This document shows, piece after piece, positions 45,418 through 56,176 of a stretch of 64,000 bases of DNA. A model generated the notes under the pieces. The model was given only the letters and a program-made list of their open reading frames with translations, searched no databases and was not told the origin of the DNA. A program made the translations under genes and the position numbers. The stretch is from NCBI GenBank assembly GCA_030278955.1, contig JAOANR010000003.1:50378902-50442901 (forward strand). Direction: 5' to 3'. Position 1 is the first letter of the stretch, and each line of letters opens with the position of its first letter. Origin of the DNA: Hygrophila difformis (Eukaryota > Streptophyta > Magnoliopsida > Lamiales > Acanthaceae).

Positions 45418-46494
45418 CTACAATTCTTTGAGATTGGTTGGTGCACGAGCCTCCATGATGGCCTTAGCTTTGTTCTGGTCTACCTCAATGCCCCTCTCAT
45501 GTACCAAGAAACCTAGGAAATTCCCTGCTGCCACTCCAAAGGCACATTTAGCTGGATTAATTTTCAATCCATGCTGCCTCATTCGGATGAAGGCACTTTC
45601 CAGGTGAGCCAAGTGTTGGCCAAATTCACATGATTTTACCACTATGTCATCAATGTACACTTCAAGTGTGTGACCGATTAAATCATGAAAAATCATGTTC
45701 ATGGCTCTTTGGTATGTTGCCCCTGCGTTTTTTAATCCAAAGGGCATGACTACCCATTCAAAAATGCCGACTGGCCCTGGGCAGCGAAAAGCTGTTTTAT
45801 GCACATCATTTTCAGAAATGAAGATTTGATTGTATCCAGAATAACCATCCATTAATGATAAAAACTTGTGGCCGGCGGCCGCATCAACAAGCATATCGGC
45901 CATAGGCATCACATATTCATCCTTGGGTGTTGCCAAGTTTAAATTTCTAAAGTCTATACAGACTCTTAATTGACCGTTCTTTTTTATAACAGGTACAATA
46001 TTTGCAAGCCATTCCACATAACGACAAGTTCTAATGTAACCTGCTTTAAGAAGTTTCTCGATTTCGGCCTTTATTTTTGGGATGGTGTCTGGGTCGAACC
46101 GTCTTGGCGGCTGCTTATGAGGTCTGAACTCTGGGTGCGTTGGCAACTTATGTTCCACTAGCTCCCTTGATAGTCCTGGCATATCTGTGTACTGCCACGC
46201 AAAACAATCCTTATACTTATGAATCAGCTCCACTAGCTGGCGTCGCTTTTCATCTGATAATGACGCACTGATCTTGGTCAGCTTTGGTTCTGTCTCTGTT
46301 CCGAGGTTGATGTCTACAAGTGGTTCATTGGCTTCCGGACTAGGCAACATCCGCTTTATAGGAGATGGCCATTCAGATGGCCGACTGTCAGTTGGATTTT
46401 TGGACTTGATTTCGGCACCCATCATTATTTCAGTGTTGGCGAGCCGCTGCAACAAGTCTTTATAAATGTCGTAGCTGCTCGTCATGCAGAGCAT
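45418..46494 (-). CDS. Tat-type reverse transcriptase
   Basis: 358 codons. Motifs: QPPRRFDPDTIPKIKAEIEK, LRVCIDFRNLNLATPKDEY, FLSLMDGYSGYNQI, MPFGLKNAGATYQRAMN and active site LEVYIDDIVVKS (near residue 280), then GFLVHERGIEVDQNKAKAI. It starts at an ATG overlapping the end of gag-protease by 13 nt in the -1 frame; a second ATG overlaps the gag-protease TGA as ATGA. It ends at TAG in NLKEL-stop-SLMGKINFLRRF, where relatives have glutamine (CAG), so one C-to-T change separates it from RNase H and integrase. Whether the amber codon is suppressed is unknown; the following TCA is not the known plant-virus readthrough context. Confidence 0.93.
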   Translation of the reverse strand: MLCMTSSYDIYKDLLQRLANTEIMMGAEIKSKNPTDSRPSEWPSPIKRMLPSPEANEPLVDINLGTETEPKLTKISASLSDEKRRQLVELIHKYKDCFAWQYTDMPGLSRELVEHKLPTHPEFRPHKQPPRRFDPDTIPKIKAEIEKLLKAGYIRTCRYVEWLANIVPVIKKNGQLRVCIDFRNLNLATPKDEYVMPMADMLVDAAAGHKFLSLMDGYSGYNQIFISENDVHKTAFRCPGPVGIFEWVVMPFGLKNAGATYQRAMNMIFHDLIGHTLEVYIDDIVVKSCEFGQHLAHLESAFIRMRQHGLKINPAKCAFGVAAGNFLGFLVHERGIEVDQNKAKAIMEARAPTNLKEL

Positions 46495-49400
46495 GATGCT
46501 TCATGTCGGCTATATGCAGAACGTAATTTGAAGCCGCTTGTTGTGAAGTCAATGGATTCCAGATCCATGTTCATACCAATTAAAGCTGATGCAGGTTGAA
46601 TGTCTTCTAAGTAGAAGATCGCCTCATCATTGTTGGCGTCCGGTCCTGCAAAGGGTTGAGGATCTGCCTCCACCAATTCTATCTGGTCACCATCCCAAAT
46701 TAACAACTGTTGGTGGAGGGTGGATGGCACACACTGCGCCATGTGAATCCAGTCGCGCCCAAGCAATGCTGAGTAACACGTCTTAGATTTCACCACGAAG
46801 AAGGCCACTTTGATGGTCTTGGATCCAATAGTGACGTCCGCCGTTATGAATCCGGCAGGTTGTGTTGCTTCTCCTACAAAGCTGCACATTCTGACCCTGG
46901 TAGGGATCAGATCTCTTTCACTTTTTCCTATCTTTCTCAAAGTTGACATCGGCATCACATTGGCTGCTGCTCCATTATCAACGAATACCCTGCTCACAGG
47001 ACGCCCATCAAATTGAGCCTTAACATACAAGGGTTTCAGTTGCCTTGTCTGGGCAACTTTGGGTTTGGCAAACTGTGCCACGGCCTCTGAAGCATCATGT
47101 CGACCGCCAAGTTCTTGCGTGGGAGGTGCATCCCTGGTTGGATGGGACAATTCGGCTATCATTTCATCCACTCTTTCGATAAGCCTTGCGAACGATGGCT
47201 CTTCCTCATCCCATATCTCGGATTCGGTATCGCTTATCTCTTCATCGGCCGCCAACCCAAAGACCCGTATAGGCACAGAAGGATCATTTGGCCCTTCTTT
47301 CCTATCGTCAGCTTCTTTAAGTTCTTTGTTCAAATTCTGCCAAAAAACCTCATCTTCAAGATCCATGCCGTCTAATTCAAAATGAGGCTCCTCATCAATA
47401 TTGAGGTTCACATTACCCCACATATCATCTTCATACCCTTCGTCAATATTCATGTCTTCCATCGTGCCATATTCATCGGTCACGATGCCTAGGGCGTTAA
47501 TCCCAACTTTCGGCTTATCGAGATTGGCCTCCACAGCGGCCTCCACCTCTGTAGGTGTAATAGCACCAAAATTCACTTGTGATGCCTCATTGGTCGCTTG
47601 AAGTGCTTCACTAGTTGATTTTGTTTCATCTTGTGCCTGCGACTTCTTCTGGGTTTCTACAGTTTTGCAATAGGCCGTGAATCCTTCAAAACTGTGTGGT
47701 TCACTTCCAAATTCACCGGCTTCATGAGCCGCCAAATACGCCATGTATTTCATCAGTACACTAGCCATAGCCATGTTTGAAGGAGTCATGTCCATTTTGT
47801 CCAGCTGCTCAATGAACTTCTGTCCCGCAGATTTGACCTTGTTTCCTCCTTCATCAGATTCGGTTATGGCGACCGCTTTCCCTTTGTCATTAGAAGCTGA
47901 TGATGAAGTGATAGTCTGAGGAAGTCCAGCTTTGGTTACTTTAGGTCTTGTTGATGATGACGGCTGAGGCTTTCGTTCTACCCACTGCAGCCTTTCTTGT
48001 ACTGGCCTCCTAGTGGTAGAAGGTGATGGTGGTTGTAACCTTTCTCTCACTGGCCTCCTGGCGGAGGAAGGCGGTGGCTGCCTCCTCTCCAGTATTGGTT
48101 CCCTAGCGGAAGGTGATGGCGCCTGAGGTGGTCTTCTTGAGGCCTTATAAAATCTTTCCTCACGAGGTGGTATGGGTGAATCAGGTTCTCTTGCCACCGT
48201 CCTACTGTGTGTCTTCTCGTGAAGGGGTCTCTGCTGTTGGGATGTCTCTCCTTTGAAATAAGTTGGTTGTATTGGCTTCCGAGGCCTGGAAGTTTCCAAC
48301 TTATGAATTTGTGCCTCCCACTGCCGCATTTCCTCGGCACATCGTCTTTGAGCCCGCCTAAATTGACTCCTGGTCATGGGTGGCGGCTCCTTGTGGGTGG
48401 CTTTGTTCTGAGCCCTATTCTTCATCCACCTTTCAATCTCGACTGGATGTTCTGGTCGCCTCATTAAGGTTGGAACCACCTGTACACCATGCCTATAATC
48501 ACGAGCAATGGGTTGGTGTTTTCCATTGTCATGGATCTCCACCGCCTGCTTAGAGATCTCAATCCTCAAAGGAGGGTTCTTCTTCTTGTGGTGCTCTCTT
48601 TCCTCAGCTTCCAGGACCTTCTTGAAGTCCTCCTTCGACATGTTCTTAAACTTTGGTTGTTTACTGCACAACTCTTTTCTTTCATGATCGGACTCATCAG
48701 ATAATAAGTCCACATCCTCCTCCTCGATTTCAATGTGTTCCTTTCCTCTATTATTCTGGCTACTGGAGCCACCATCTTCTGGATTTGGGATGAGTCCAGA
48801 AACACCAATTGGCAGTTGAGGGAATGGATCTAAATCCACTTTCATACCTGCAATTTTCAAACGACCCTCTTTTATTTTGTTCTGTATGGCCGTTCTAAAA
48901 CTCCTGCATTTAGTAATGCTGTGAGTATACGAATTATGCCACTTACAAAATGCTCGGCCTCGAATTTCCTCGGCCGCTGGTAATTTTTGCCCTTCAGGCA
49001 ACTTGATTACACCGTCTTTGAGTAGGGCATCGAACACTTGGTCCGCTTTGCCCATGTCAAAAAGGTCTTCTTCAGGCTTATACTTAGCCTCTCTTTGTTT
49101 TGGCGGCTTGAGAGCCGCACATGTATGTGGTTTGGCTGTCTGTACTAGCTCAGCAACAGCCACCTCTACAAGTTCGTCCTCATCATCACTGAGTTTTATT
49201 TCTTCGAAATGGACTCGACGCATAGGACGTTTCTCTTCCTGCTCCCTCAGGAATTTTTCCACACGGGCCGCTCTCTCGGCCAGCTGGGCAAGGTCAGTTG
49301 CATCCTGCACAATTAAATGTTCTCTTAATTTCGGTAGCATATTAGCCACTGCTATATTGGCTATTTCTTTATCGGGTATTGCTATAGTACATCGGCCTTT

Positions 49401-51260
49401 AATGCGTTGTAATCTATTAATAAAAGAACTTGCCGTCTCATCGGCAAATTGTTTGGTGTTAGTGAGATCTGCAAGACTAACCTGCGACAGAGGTGTATAA
49501 AATCTGTCGTGAAATGCCCGCTCGAGATCGGCCCAATTTTGAATTGAATTTGGCCGCATGGCTGCAAACCAAACAAATGCGGGTCCAGTCAAAGAGGAAC
49601 TGAACAATCTTAACTTCAACCAGTCGTTGGCCGCTGCTTCCCCACACTGAGCAGTAAACCTGCCCACGTGTTCTACGGTTGATTTGTCGTCGTCCCCCGA
49701 GAACGTGGTGAACTCGGGCATTTTGAAGCCTTTAGGGTAAGGCTGCATGGTGTCTACCCAATCCGGGTATGGTTTCCTATAGGTGGGTCGTTCCATCGGC
49801 CTCAATTGAATGCCGAAATGTTGCTGCATCATATCTGCTAAGGATTCGGGCGACACTACCGGCGCCTGTGTAGGAGGCATGGCAGCTTGTTGATGTACGG
49901 CGGCCGGATGAGCCATGGCGGCCTGAGGCATGGCGGCCTGGACCATGGTGGCGGTCGAGACCAAGTTGGTGGTCGGATGACTCGTGTTGATGGCCGGCCG
50001 ACTTATGTTGGCGGCCTGAGGTTGCATGGCGGCCTGGTGTGAACTGGAAGCCTGGGTGGCCAAGTATGGACTGGCCTGTTGTTGGGCGGCCTGAAGTGGG
50101 TTGGAGGTCTGAAAGTGGGCGGCCTGCAGGGAGGCGGCCTGATGATATGTGGCCTGTGGTAATGGGGAGGCCTGATGATGGGCGGCCTGAGGCAATGGGG
50201 AGGCCGCCTGATAGGAGGCCTGATGTAATGGGGAGGCCTGATGATGGGAGGCCTGAGGCAATGGAGAGGCCACCTGATAGGAGGCCTGATGCAATGGGGA
50301 GGCCTGATGATGGGAGGCTTGAGGCAATAGAGAGACCGCCTGATAGGAGGCCTGAGGTAATGGGGAGGCCTGATGGGAGGCCTGAGGCAATGGAGAGACC
50401 GCCTGATAGGAGGCCTGAGGTAATGGGGAGGCCTGATGGGAGGCCTGAGGCAATGGAGAAGCCGCCTGATAGGAGGCCTGAGGTAATGGGGAGGCCTGAT
50501 GGGAGGCCTGAGGCAATGGAGAAGTCGCCTGATAGGAGGCCTGATGGAATGGGGAGGCCTGATGATGGGAGGCCTGGAGCAATGGGGAGGCCGCCTGATA
50601 GGAGGCCTGATGTAATGGGGAGGCCTGATGATGGGAGGCCTGGAGCAATGGGGAGGCCGCCTGATAGGAGGCCTGCAACGGGGAGGCCGCCTGGGCGGCC
50701 TGAGACACTGGGGAGGCAGCCAAAGGTATGTTGGTGCCTTGAGGTTGCAGGTGTCCTCCTCCAGTATTATGCACGGCGGCTGGGATGGAAGCCACCGCTC
50801 CAAATGGCGGAACAGATGCCATTAAGTATCCTGATGGAGCATACATCATAGGAGGTGGTGCTCCAAACTCAGATAGTGATGGCTGACCAGTCCCCCAAGT
50901 CCTTTGTAGACCGCCATACGGTCCTGTAACACTTGGTGACACATTCATGCCATGGATATATCCCTCTGGAGTATGCAGGGATCCACATATCCTGTCGGTT
51001 TGATCGGCCATGGCAGGCCGCAATACATCCATAAGGTGCCTTGTTAATAGAGGCATGAATTCAGCCATCGATTCATTCATCGATAGCCGTATTTGTTCCG
51101 AAAAAGTTGGGACCTGCATTATCCCCTGCGGTTGTTGAGAGGTAGTCGCTGTATCATCGACGTTCTCAGATGGTGTTCTTACTGGAGTTTCTTCAGGCAG
51201 CGACATTTCTCCAAATTTTTGTGTTAAGTCCCTTACTACCCGTCCGGATCTGAGTTGCAT
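46482..51260 (-). CDS. Tat-type gag-protease with Q/A/S/P repeats
   Basis: 1592 codons, uninterrupted, starting MQLRSGRVVRDLTQK. Residues about 185-390 are repeats of the type QASYQAASPLPQASHQASPL. The capsid domain (about 500-700) shows FTTFSGDDDKSTVEHVGRF, WLKLRLFSSSLTGPAFVWF and DLERAFHDRFY. A nucleocapsid-like FCKWHNSYTHSITKCRSFR lies near 770. A long disordered charged region follows. The protease (about 1410-1540) reads SRVFVDNGAAANVMPMSTL with ALLGRDWIH; its active site is D-N-G rather than the usual D-S/T-G, as seen in some relatives of this branch. The ATG is 54 bp from the primer site, and no other start precedes it. Confidence 0.92.
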   Translation of the reverse strand: MQLRSGRVVRDLTQKFGEMSLPEETPVRTPSENVDDTATTSQQPQGIMQVPTFSEQIRLSMNESMAEFMPLLTRHLMDVLRPAMADQTDRICGSLHTPEGYIHGMNVSPSVTGPYGGLQRTWGTGQPSLSEFGAPPPMMYAPSGYLMASVPPFGAVASIPAAVHNTGGGHLQPQGTNIPLAASPVSQAAQAASPLQASYQAASPLLQASHHQASPLHQASYQAASPLLQASHHQASPFHQASYQATSPLPQASHQASPLPQASYQAASPLPQASHQASPLPQASYQAVSPLPQASHQASPLPQASYQAVSLLPQASHHQASPLHQASYQVASPLPQASHHQASPLHQASYQAASPLPQAAHHQASPLPQATYHQAASLQAAHFQTSNPLQAAQQQASPYLATQASSSHQAAMQPQAANISRPAINTSHPTTNLVSTATMVQAAMPQAAMAHPAAVHQQAAMPPTQAPVVSPESLADMMQQHFGIQLRPMERPTYRKPYPDWVDTMQPYPKGFKMPEFTTFSGDDDKSTVEHVGRFTAQCGEAAANDWLKLRLFSSSLTGPAFVWFAAMRPNSIQNWADLERAFHDRFYTPLSQVSLADLTNTKQFADETASSFINRLQRIKGRCTIAIPDKEIANIAVANMLPKLREHLIVQDATDLAQLAERAARVEKFLREQEEKRPMRRVHFEEIKLSDDEDELVEVAVAELVQTAKPHTCAALKPPKQREAKYKPEEDLFDMGKADQVFDALLKDGVIKLPEGQKLPAAEEIRGRAFCKWHNSYTHSITKCRSFRTAIQNKIKEGRLKIAGMKVDLDPFPQLPIGVSGLIPNPEDGGSSSQNNRGKEHIEIEEEDVDLLSDESDHERKELCSKQPKFKNMSKEDFKKVLEAEEREHHKKKNPPLRIEISKQAVEIHDNGKHQPIARDYRHGVQVVPTLMRRPEHPVEIERWMKNRAQNKATHKEPPPMTRSQFRRAQRRCAEEMRQWEAQIHKLETSRPRKPIQPTYFKGETSQQQRPLHEKTHSRTVAREPDSPIPPREERFYKASRRPPQAPSPSAREPILERRQPPPSSARRPVRERLQPPSPSTTRRPVQERLQWVERKPQPSSSTRPKVTKAGLPQTITSSSASNDKGKAVAITESDEGGNKVKSAGQKFIEQLDKMDMTPSNMAMASVLMKYMAYLAAHEAGEFGSEPHSFEGFTAYCKTVETQKKSQAQDETKSTSEALQATNEASQVNFGAITPTEVEAAVEANLDKPKVGINALGIVTDEYGTMEDMNIDEGYEDDMWGNVNLNIDEEPHFELDGMDLEDEVFWQNLNKELKEADDRKEGPNDPSVPIRVFGLAADEEISDTESEIWDEEEPSFARLIERVDEMIAELSHPTRDAPPTQELGGRHDASEAVAQFAKPKVAQTRQLKPLYVKAQFDGRPVSRVFVDNGAAANVMPMSTLRKIGKSERDLIPTRVRMCSFVGEATQPAGFITADVTIGSKTIKVAFFVVKSKTCYSALLGRDWIHMAQCVPSTLHQQLLIWDGDQIELVEADPQPFAGPDANNDEAIFYLEDIQPASALIGMNMDLESIDFTTSGFKLRSAYSRHEASCSA
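50090..50705. repeat. Minisatellite within gag
   Basis: Units such as TGATAGGAGGCCTGAGGTAATGGGGAGGCC recur with a period of 57-72 bp, around ten times. They encode the QASYQAASPLPQASHQ repeats on the - strand. Long frames on the + strand here are shadows. Confidence 0.88.
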
Positions 51261-51291
51261 ACACTTTCAAGCGGATATGGTTTCCACTTCG

Positions 51292-51310
51292 GGTCCCACT
51301 GGGCGTGCCA
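51292..51310 (-). other. Primer-binding site of the Tat-type element
   Basis: On the - strand, three bases after the 5' LTR end, TGGCACGCCCAGTGGGACC reads. Sequences of this form follow the LTR in Tat/Retand relatives; I cannot name the tRNA with certainty. Confidence 0.6.
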
Positions 51311-51313
51311 AAT

Positions 51314-52058
51314 TGTTAACCGAGAATTTTTTTGAGGGAGAAACCTCTTTTTTGATTGATGAGTATCAAAAGGATTACAAGAATTGCAGAAAGAAAATAC
51401 ACGAAAATAAGAAAGCTGTAAAGGAATGGAAAATTTGCAGGAATGTAAAAGCAGGAATTGAACTGCAGAATAAAACAAGTGCAGAATGGAAATGCAGGAA
51501 AGTAAATCCTCTTGAGAGGGAGTTGTGTGAAGGTGTCTGTGTTGAGTGCCTCCCTTCCTCCTTTTATAGGAGGAAGCCTCCTTCTGTAGAGTCACGGGAG
51601 GCTTCCTGTGGAGAGGCGTGATGCCTCTGTAGAGCCACGGGAGGCCTCTCTACAAGCCTCCTTCTGTGAGCCACGGGAGGCCTCCTGTGTAGAGGCGTGA
51701 TGCCTCCTGTAGAGCCGCGGGAGGCCTCCTGTAGAGAGGCGTGAGGTCTCCTGTAGAGAGGCGTGCAGTATAGGAGGCTTGACTTCAGGGGTGGCATGAA
51801 GCACGCGGATGGCTTTGATTGGCAAGCTCTGGTTATTATCCGGAAAAATCTTGAATTGGACCGTGCCAAGAAAAATAGATTGGGCCTTTTGGAAGTGTGT
51901 TCTTTTTTCCGGATATATTTTCACGGACTGGGCCTCCGGATATATTTTTACTGAACTGAAGACGCGTCTTCTCTTCCGGATATATTTTCACGGACTGGGC
52001 CTCCGGTTTTTCACGGACTGGGTCATGTAAATTTGGATGGGCTATAATTGGGTTAACA
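51314..52058 (-). repeat. 5' LTR of the Tat-type element
   Basis: 745 bp, identical to 37311-38055. On the - strand a TATA box (CCTATAAAAGGAGG) is at 51557-51570, so the genomic RNA should start near 51530 and run through gag. Confidence 0.95.
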
Positions 52059-52063
52059 ACTCC

Positions 52064-52719
52064 CTAACATCCCCATTGTCGTGTCCAACAAGGAGTTTAA
52101 TTCTCTAGTGGTGGTGTTGTATTGTGTATTTGGAAGCTTTGTGTTGGTTTCTCATCTCCGAATCTCTATGATGGATAGCTTCATCTTGATAAAAGAAGAT
52201 TGCGGATTTGCTTATTTCATCGTTCAAACACCATTTCTTAGATTGCTTATTTTGGATTTCCAGATATAATAATGCCAAAATGGTGTGTGCTTGTTGTAAC
52301 TTGTGTAGTAGTTAGGCGTGGATGCATACCATAGAAAATCCAATAATGGGTAATCTTTCCCATATCTCTCTTTAGGAATTTTTCGGACAACCTCATCATC
52401 ATTTTCTCACTAGAGTAATACTAGCAATGATAATAATAATAACAATTATTACATCATATCAAAAGCACCTCTAGATGCCATCAAGGAATGAAGACTTATC
52501 TCGTTCTTTATTCTGCCTTTTGTCTTTGTCTCAACTAAGTCATTTATTAGTAAGTAATAATTCTCACCTTTAATCAATTAAGAATTACCGTTTTTCCCCT
52601 TGTTTTGTCCCGATGTTTTGGTTTATTGCTTGTCTCATGTAGGTAGTGATGTGAGTGCAACATGCTTGATTGTATTGGGAAAATCCCATTCGTTATTTCT
52701 TTATGGAACACGGGCAAAA
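52064..52719. other. Intergenic DNA right of the Tat-type element
   Basis: It contains a 62-codon frame (52081-52269) without recognisable domains. Nothing else is seen. Confidence 0.4.
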
Positions 52720-52970
52720 CGGCTAAATTGAATCGGTTAATTTGCGAGACATTTTATAAGACAATATAGCTTTTTAAAGTGACAAAATAACTTAAAACTG
52801 TGTCCAATCAGTGTTTTTTTGAATCCGCTGCAAATAACAACATTTTGAATTCAGCTTATTGTAGATTTGTATGCAAAAAATTGAACTCGAAATTTCTAAA
52901 AGCAAATTTTGACTAATTTATTATACGCGTAATCAGTTAACAGCTAACAGTTAATTTCCAAACATGCCAT
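52720..52970. mobile_element. Diverged copy of the MITE at 7637-7900
   Basis: Shares AAAATAACTTAAAA, AATC(C/T)GCTGCAAATA, CAGCTTATT and an end TTAATTTCCAAACATGCC. Its left end is unclear. The Stowaway-like element at 52974 begins right next to it. Confidence 0.5.
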
Positions 52971-52973
52971 ATA

Positions 52974-53243
52974 CTCCCTCCGTTTTTTTTTTATCCTCAC
53001 CATTAGCATAGTAAGTACTATTCATTGAGTAACTTTGATTCAAAATTTTTCATATAGTTATATAAGATAAAACATAGTCAAGTGAGATCTTCTTGAATTC
53101 GTCTAAACACGTAGTTTTAGAATATCAAATTTTTATAATTTCTACTTTTATACAATTTGAGTTATTAACGATTGAAAATGCGTATTGGATTGCGTGAAAA
53201 TGCAGGATGAGTGAAGATAAAAAAAAAAAAAAAAAGGAGGGAG
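52974..53243. mobile_element. Stowaway-like MITE, 'TTCGTCTAA' family
   Basis: CTCCCTCCG at the left and GGAGGGAG at the right between TA dinucleotides. The inside has CAAGTGAGATCTTCTTGAATT and GTAGTTTTAGAATATCAAAT, shared with 56876-57131 and 62803-63063. An A run of about 20 lies near the right end. Confidence 0.85.
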
Positions 53244-53244
53244 T

Positions 53245-55192
53245 ATATCTTTTCCTGAAAAGAAAATGAAGAATTACTACTTTCACTCCACAGCAAAGCC
53301 GAAAGGATGCAACCAAGGAAGCATGCCAATATTTATTTTCAACTTGCAGCCATTTATTTCTGTGCAAAAATATCTAGATCAGGTGTGAACTATATGATCC
53401 CTTTTATGGCTTTATCTGTAAATATTCCATAAAGCACTAAATTTTCAAAAAAAGTGCACATCAACACAAGATTTGGATGGACTAACTTGAGCCTTACATC
53501 ATCTTCTTGCCACTCATTCTATTCCAAAGGCAAACCCCTCTTGTCAAAATTAATTCTCCATCAAAGCACTACCAAGGAAGCTGCTTTTCAACAAATCTGA
53601 AAGTTAAAAGAAACAAGAAAATGCCATCAATAACTCTTTCTTACAGTATGTGCTGGCCTTGGTCGTATGACGTATAATATCAAAATTCTTCAAAATGTTG
53701 AACCAAGAAGTTTAAATCATCTACAAAGTTAATCTAGTCCAAAGAGAAAACATGGAAGATGATATGTCTGGCTCAAGAAGTTCTTAATCCAAATAACGCC
53801 TTTGTATGGAAAAGACTCTCACAATGTGTCTTAGAGGGCTGATCCTTTGATCCTTTCTGGGTAGCTGGTTCCCATTGTGACCAGTGAGCGATATTTGCAG
53901 GGACGTTATTTATCAGTTTAACTACCAATTCAGCCGTTAAATACAGTTGGTACCTCCTACAGCAAAAATTCAGCAATAGCAAAATACTCGAAAACTTAAA
54001 CATAGGAAATTTATCTTTATAGTTTGTGATAGTTACACAGCTCCAATGTATGTCACGAGAATAACTGGAGTGTGCAGGTAAATTGGTCGACCAAGCAATT
54101 TGATTTGAATTGTTTAACGGCAGCATCAATATAGGCCACCTAAACGACTATAAGCTATTTAGATCAGAAGCCTATTGCCTACAAGTACATGCACAATGAT
54201 ATCTACTAATGGATCCAGCTAAAAAATGAATATGCAACTACAAAGCAATCAAAATAATTTAATCATGCTGCTGTTTTGCTCTTCCTAGTAAAAATACAAA
54301 GGTAATACACATTCCGACCCATGAAAATACAACCTGAGAACAAAAATTTCTAGCTTACAGTGTCACAATTAATCATTCATCACAATTCACAATTGCAACA
54401 AAAGATCTAGGAGATGGAAAATAAATATACATTTAGCCCCAAAGCTGAACCTAGATCCATTCAGGAGATGTGGATAAATATCCATAAAGATCCAGGGAAG
54501 GGAAAAATAATTCAAAACATATCATCCAAACTTAAAAACTAGATCTTTTGGTTAGTACTATTAGTTATATTAGTTATTAGTTACTATTAAAATTTTGAAT
54601 TGACTTATGGTTTCAAGTTTTTAATTGATTGGTTGATTTTTTTCTGAACTGAATTCAAATATCTACTCAGCTCAATCGAGCCAACTTCAAATAGCAATGG
54701 AAAAAATCGTACTAATGTAATGTCAATGCCAAGTGAATCACTTGTTAAAAAAGTGAGAGTCTTATTAAATACAGTATATACCAAAATTCCCCTATGAATT
54801 GCCATTCCAACCATTGGATATACTAAAAATCCCCAACAAGCATTGGACATACAGTGATACAGCATGCAAGAATAGGTAGCAATTGCATGTATAAAACAGA
54901 AAACAAAAGATAACAAATTCAACATGAAAAATTGAGAATAGCAGTAAAGGTTTCTAACATTAAATTAAAGCCCAAGTAAGCTTTAGAATGAGTCATTCAA
55001 TATCAAAATGCTAAACTAATAAAGAAACTAAATTCTGTTTAAAACACTTGTGTCCCAAAATCTCAACCAAAACTTGCCAAAGGAATCATAAAATTTCAAA
55101 TTATCAAAACCATCATAATTAAACAGAGATTAGAATCTCTTGTCCCTCTGCCTTTGCTCCCAATAGCACTTTGGATCATTTGCTTCAATCTC
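53245..55192. other. Intergenic DNA downstream of eS12
   Basis: The only candidate is a 60-codon exon-like stretch on the - strand (53773-53960), preceded by a pyrimidine tract and AG (TGTAG at about 53955) and reading YQLYLTAELVVKLINNVPAN up to a stop. I do not recognise it; it might be the last exon of an undetected gene or a chance frame. Nothing else is supported. Confidence 0.35.
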
Positions 55193-56176
55193 TTAGTGAG
55201 ACTTGACATACTCTTGAACAATGTGGAGCCCTTCGCTTTCCTCACCGAAATCCTATTATGAGATAATAGACATGATGAATATAGTATTTCTTTAAAACTT
55301 GGTCAGAACACAAACATTTGGTCTGTTATATACCTTCACAACAACACAAGAGGCTCCCACAACCTTCCTGGCTTTTCCTTCTGAATCAATCTTGCACAAC
55401 TGCAAAAACAACATTCAATACTACAATTCAAATACTATCTCTACGTCTGCACACAAGAAGAGCAACAAGTGGCTCAAGATGAGATCCGTCATCACCATTG
55501 TTGTTGGGAGCAAATCATGTAATGCCACAAGACTTTGAAAACCAAAAGGCTTCAATAACATTGTTCAAGATTTGAACATATGCTGCCATTAACAAATAGA
55601 CAATAAATGCACTTACACCAGCCCATTCACCAAGAGTCTTGGCACTTGGGACGGTTACAAGGTTCACATTATGGTCGGCGCAGAGTGCCTTCACCAATTT
55701 GATGTAGTTGGCTTCATTACAATCCTCAGCTAACACACATAGCTGGGCAGCATGCTTCTCAATGGCCTTTGCACCCTCGTGAAGGCCTCGGACAAGACCT
55801 CCATGGGCCAATGACTTTTTTAGGACAAGTTGCAGTGCAGTCATGATATCCATTGGTTCACCTAGCACGGGAGCAGGTGCGGCCTCCACAGCAACAGGCT
55901 CTTCGCTGCAGAACATATGAACAAAATGACTTAAGCATTGACAGTCACATAATTCGCTCATGACACCATCGAATTGCGATTCGATTCGCTCGAACCCATT
56001 CGGGGTTCGAAAGCTATATAAATCGCCTGAAATCGCGATTCAAATTGCCAATATTAGCGAATTGAAGAAGGGAATGGAGGAAAAAAGGAGGGGGGAGGGA
56101 GATAAACTAAAGATAATCCAATCTATCAGGAAATCTACCATGGCAGCTTTGGAAATGGAGCATACCTAGTGGACAT
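55193..56176 (-). CDS. RPS12: 40S ribosomal protein eS12 (S12), four exons
   Basis: Exons on the - strand: 56166-56176, 55617-55905, 55334-55399, 55193-55252; all introns have GT-AG ends. The spliced frame is 426 nt, 141 residues plus stop, close to the usual plant length of about 144. It starts [16 protein letters not shown] and contains the family core [40 protein letters not shown] and [20 protein letters not shown], then [20 protein letters not shown] and a C-terminus ending KSH. It is a component of the cytosolic small ribosomal subunit. The first exon holds only 11 coding bases, a layout common in ribosomal protein genes. No disabling change is seen. Confidence 0.96.

Larger units (their letters stand above)
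37311..52058 (-). mobile_element. Young Ty3/gypsy LTR retrotransposon (Tat lineage) carrying an antisense PMD gene
   Basis: Two LTRs of 745 bp (37311-38055, 51314-52058) read identical throughout. Both begin TGTTAACCGAG and end GGGTTAACA. The 5-bp duplication ACTCC flanks the element at 37306-37310 and 52059-52063. The coding strand is -: gag-protease (46482-51260), reverse transcriptase (45418-46494), and dual RNase H plus integrase (43084-45414). Dual RNase H is the hallmark of the Tat branch. Between the integrase end and the 3' LTR lie 5 kb with a spliced gene on the opposite strand. One TAG in reverse transcriptase is the only break found. It sits 715 bp downstream of the ERF gene and 3.1 kb from the eS12 gene. 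Confidence 0.95.

Noticed and set aside
50003..50851. Long frames on + (50039-50851) and in another - frame (50003-50803) over the gag repeats
   Set aside because: They come from the 57-72 bp minisatellite that encodes the gag repeats; their R/P-rich composition is that of a shadow frame.
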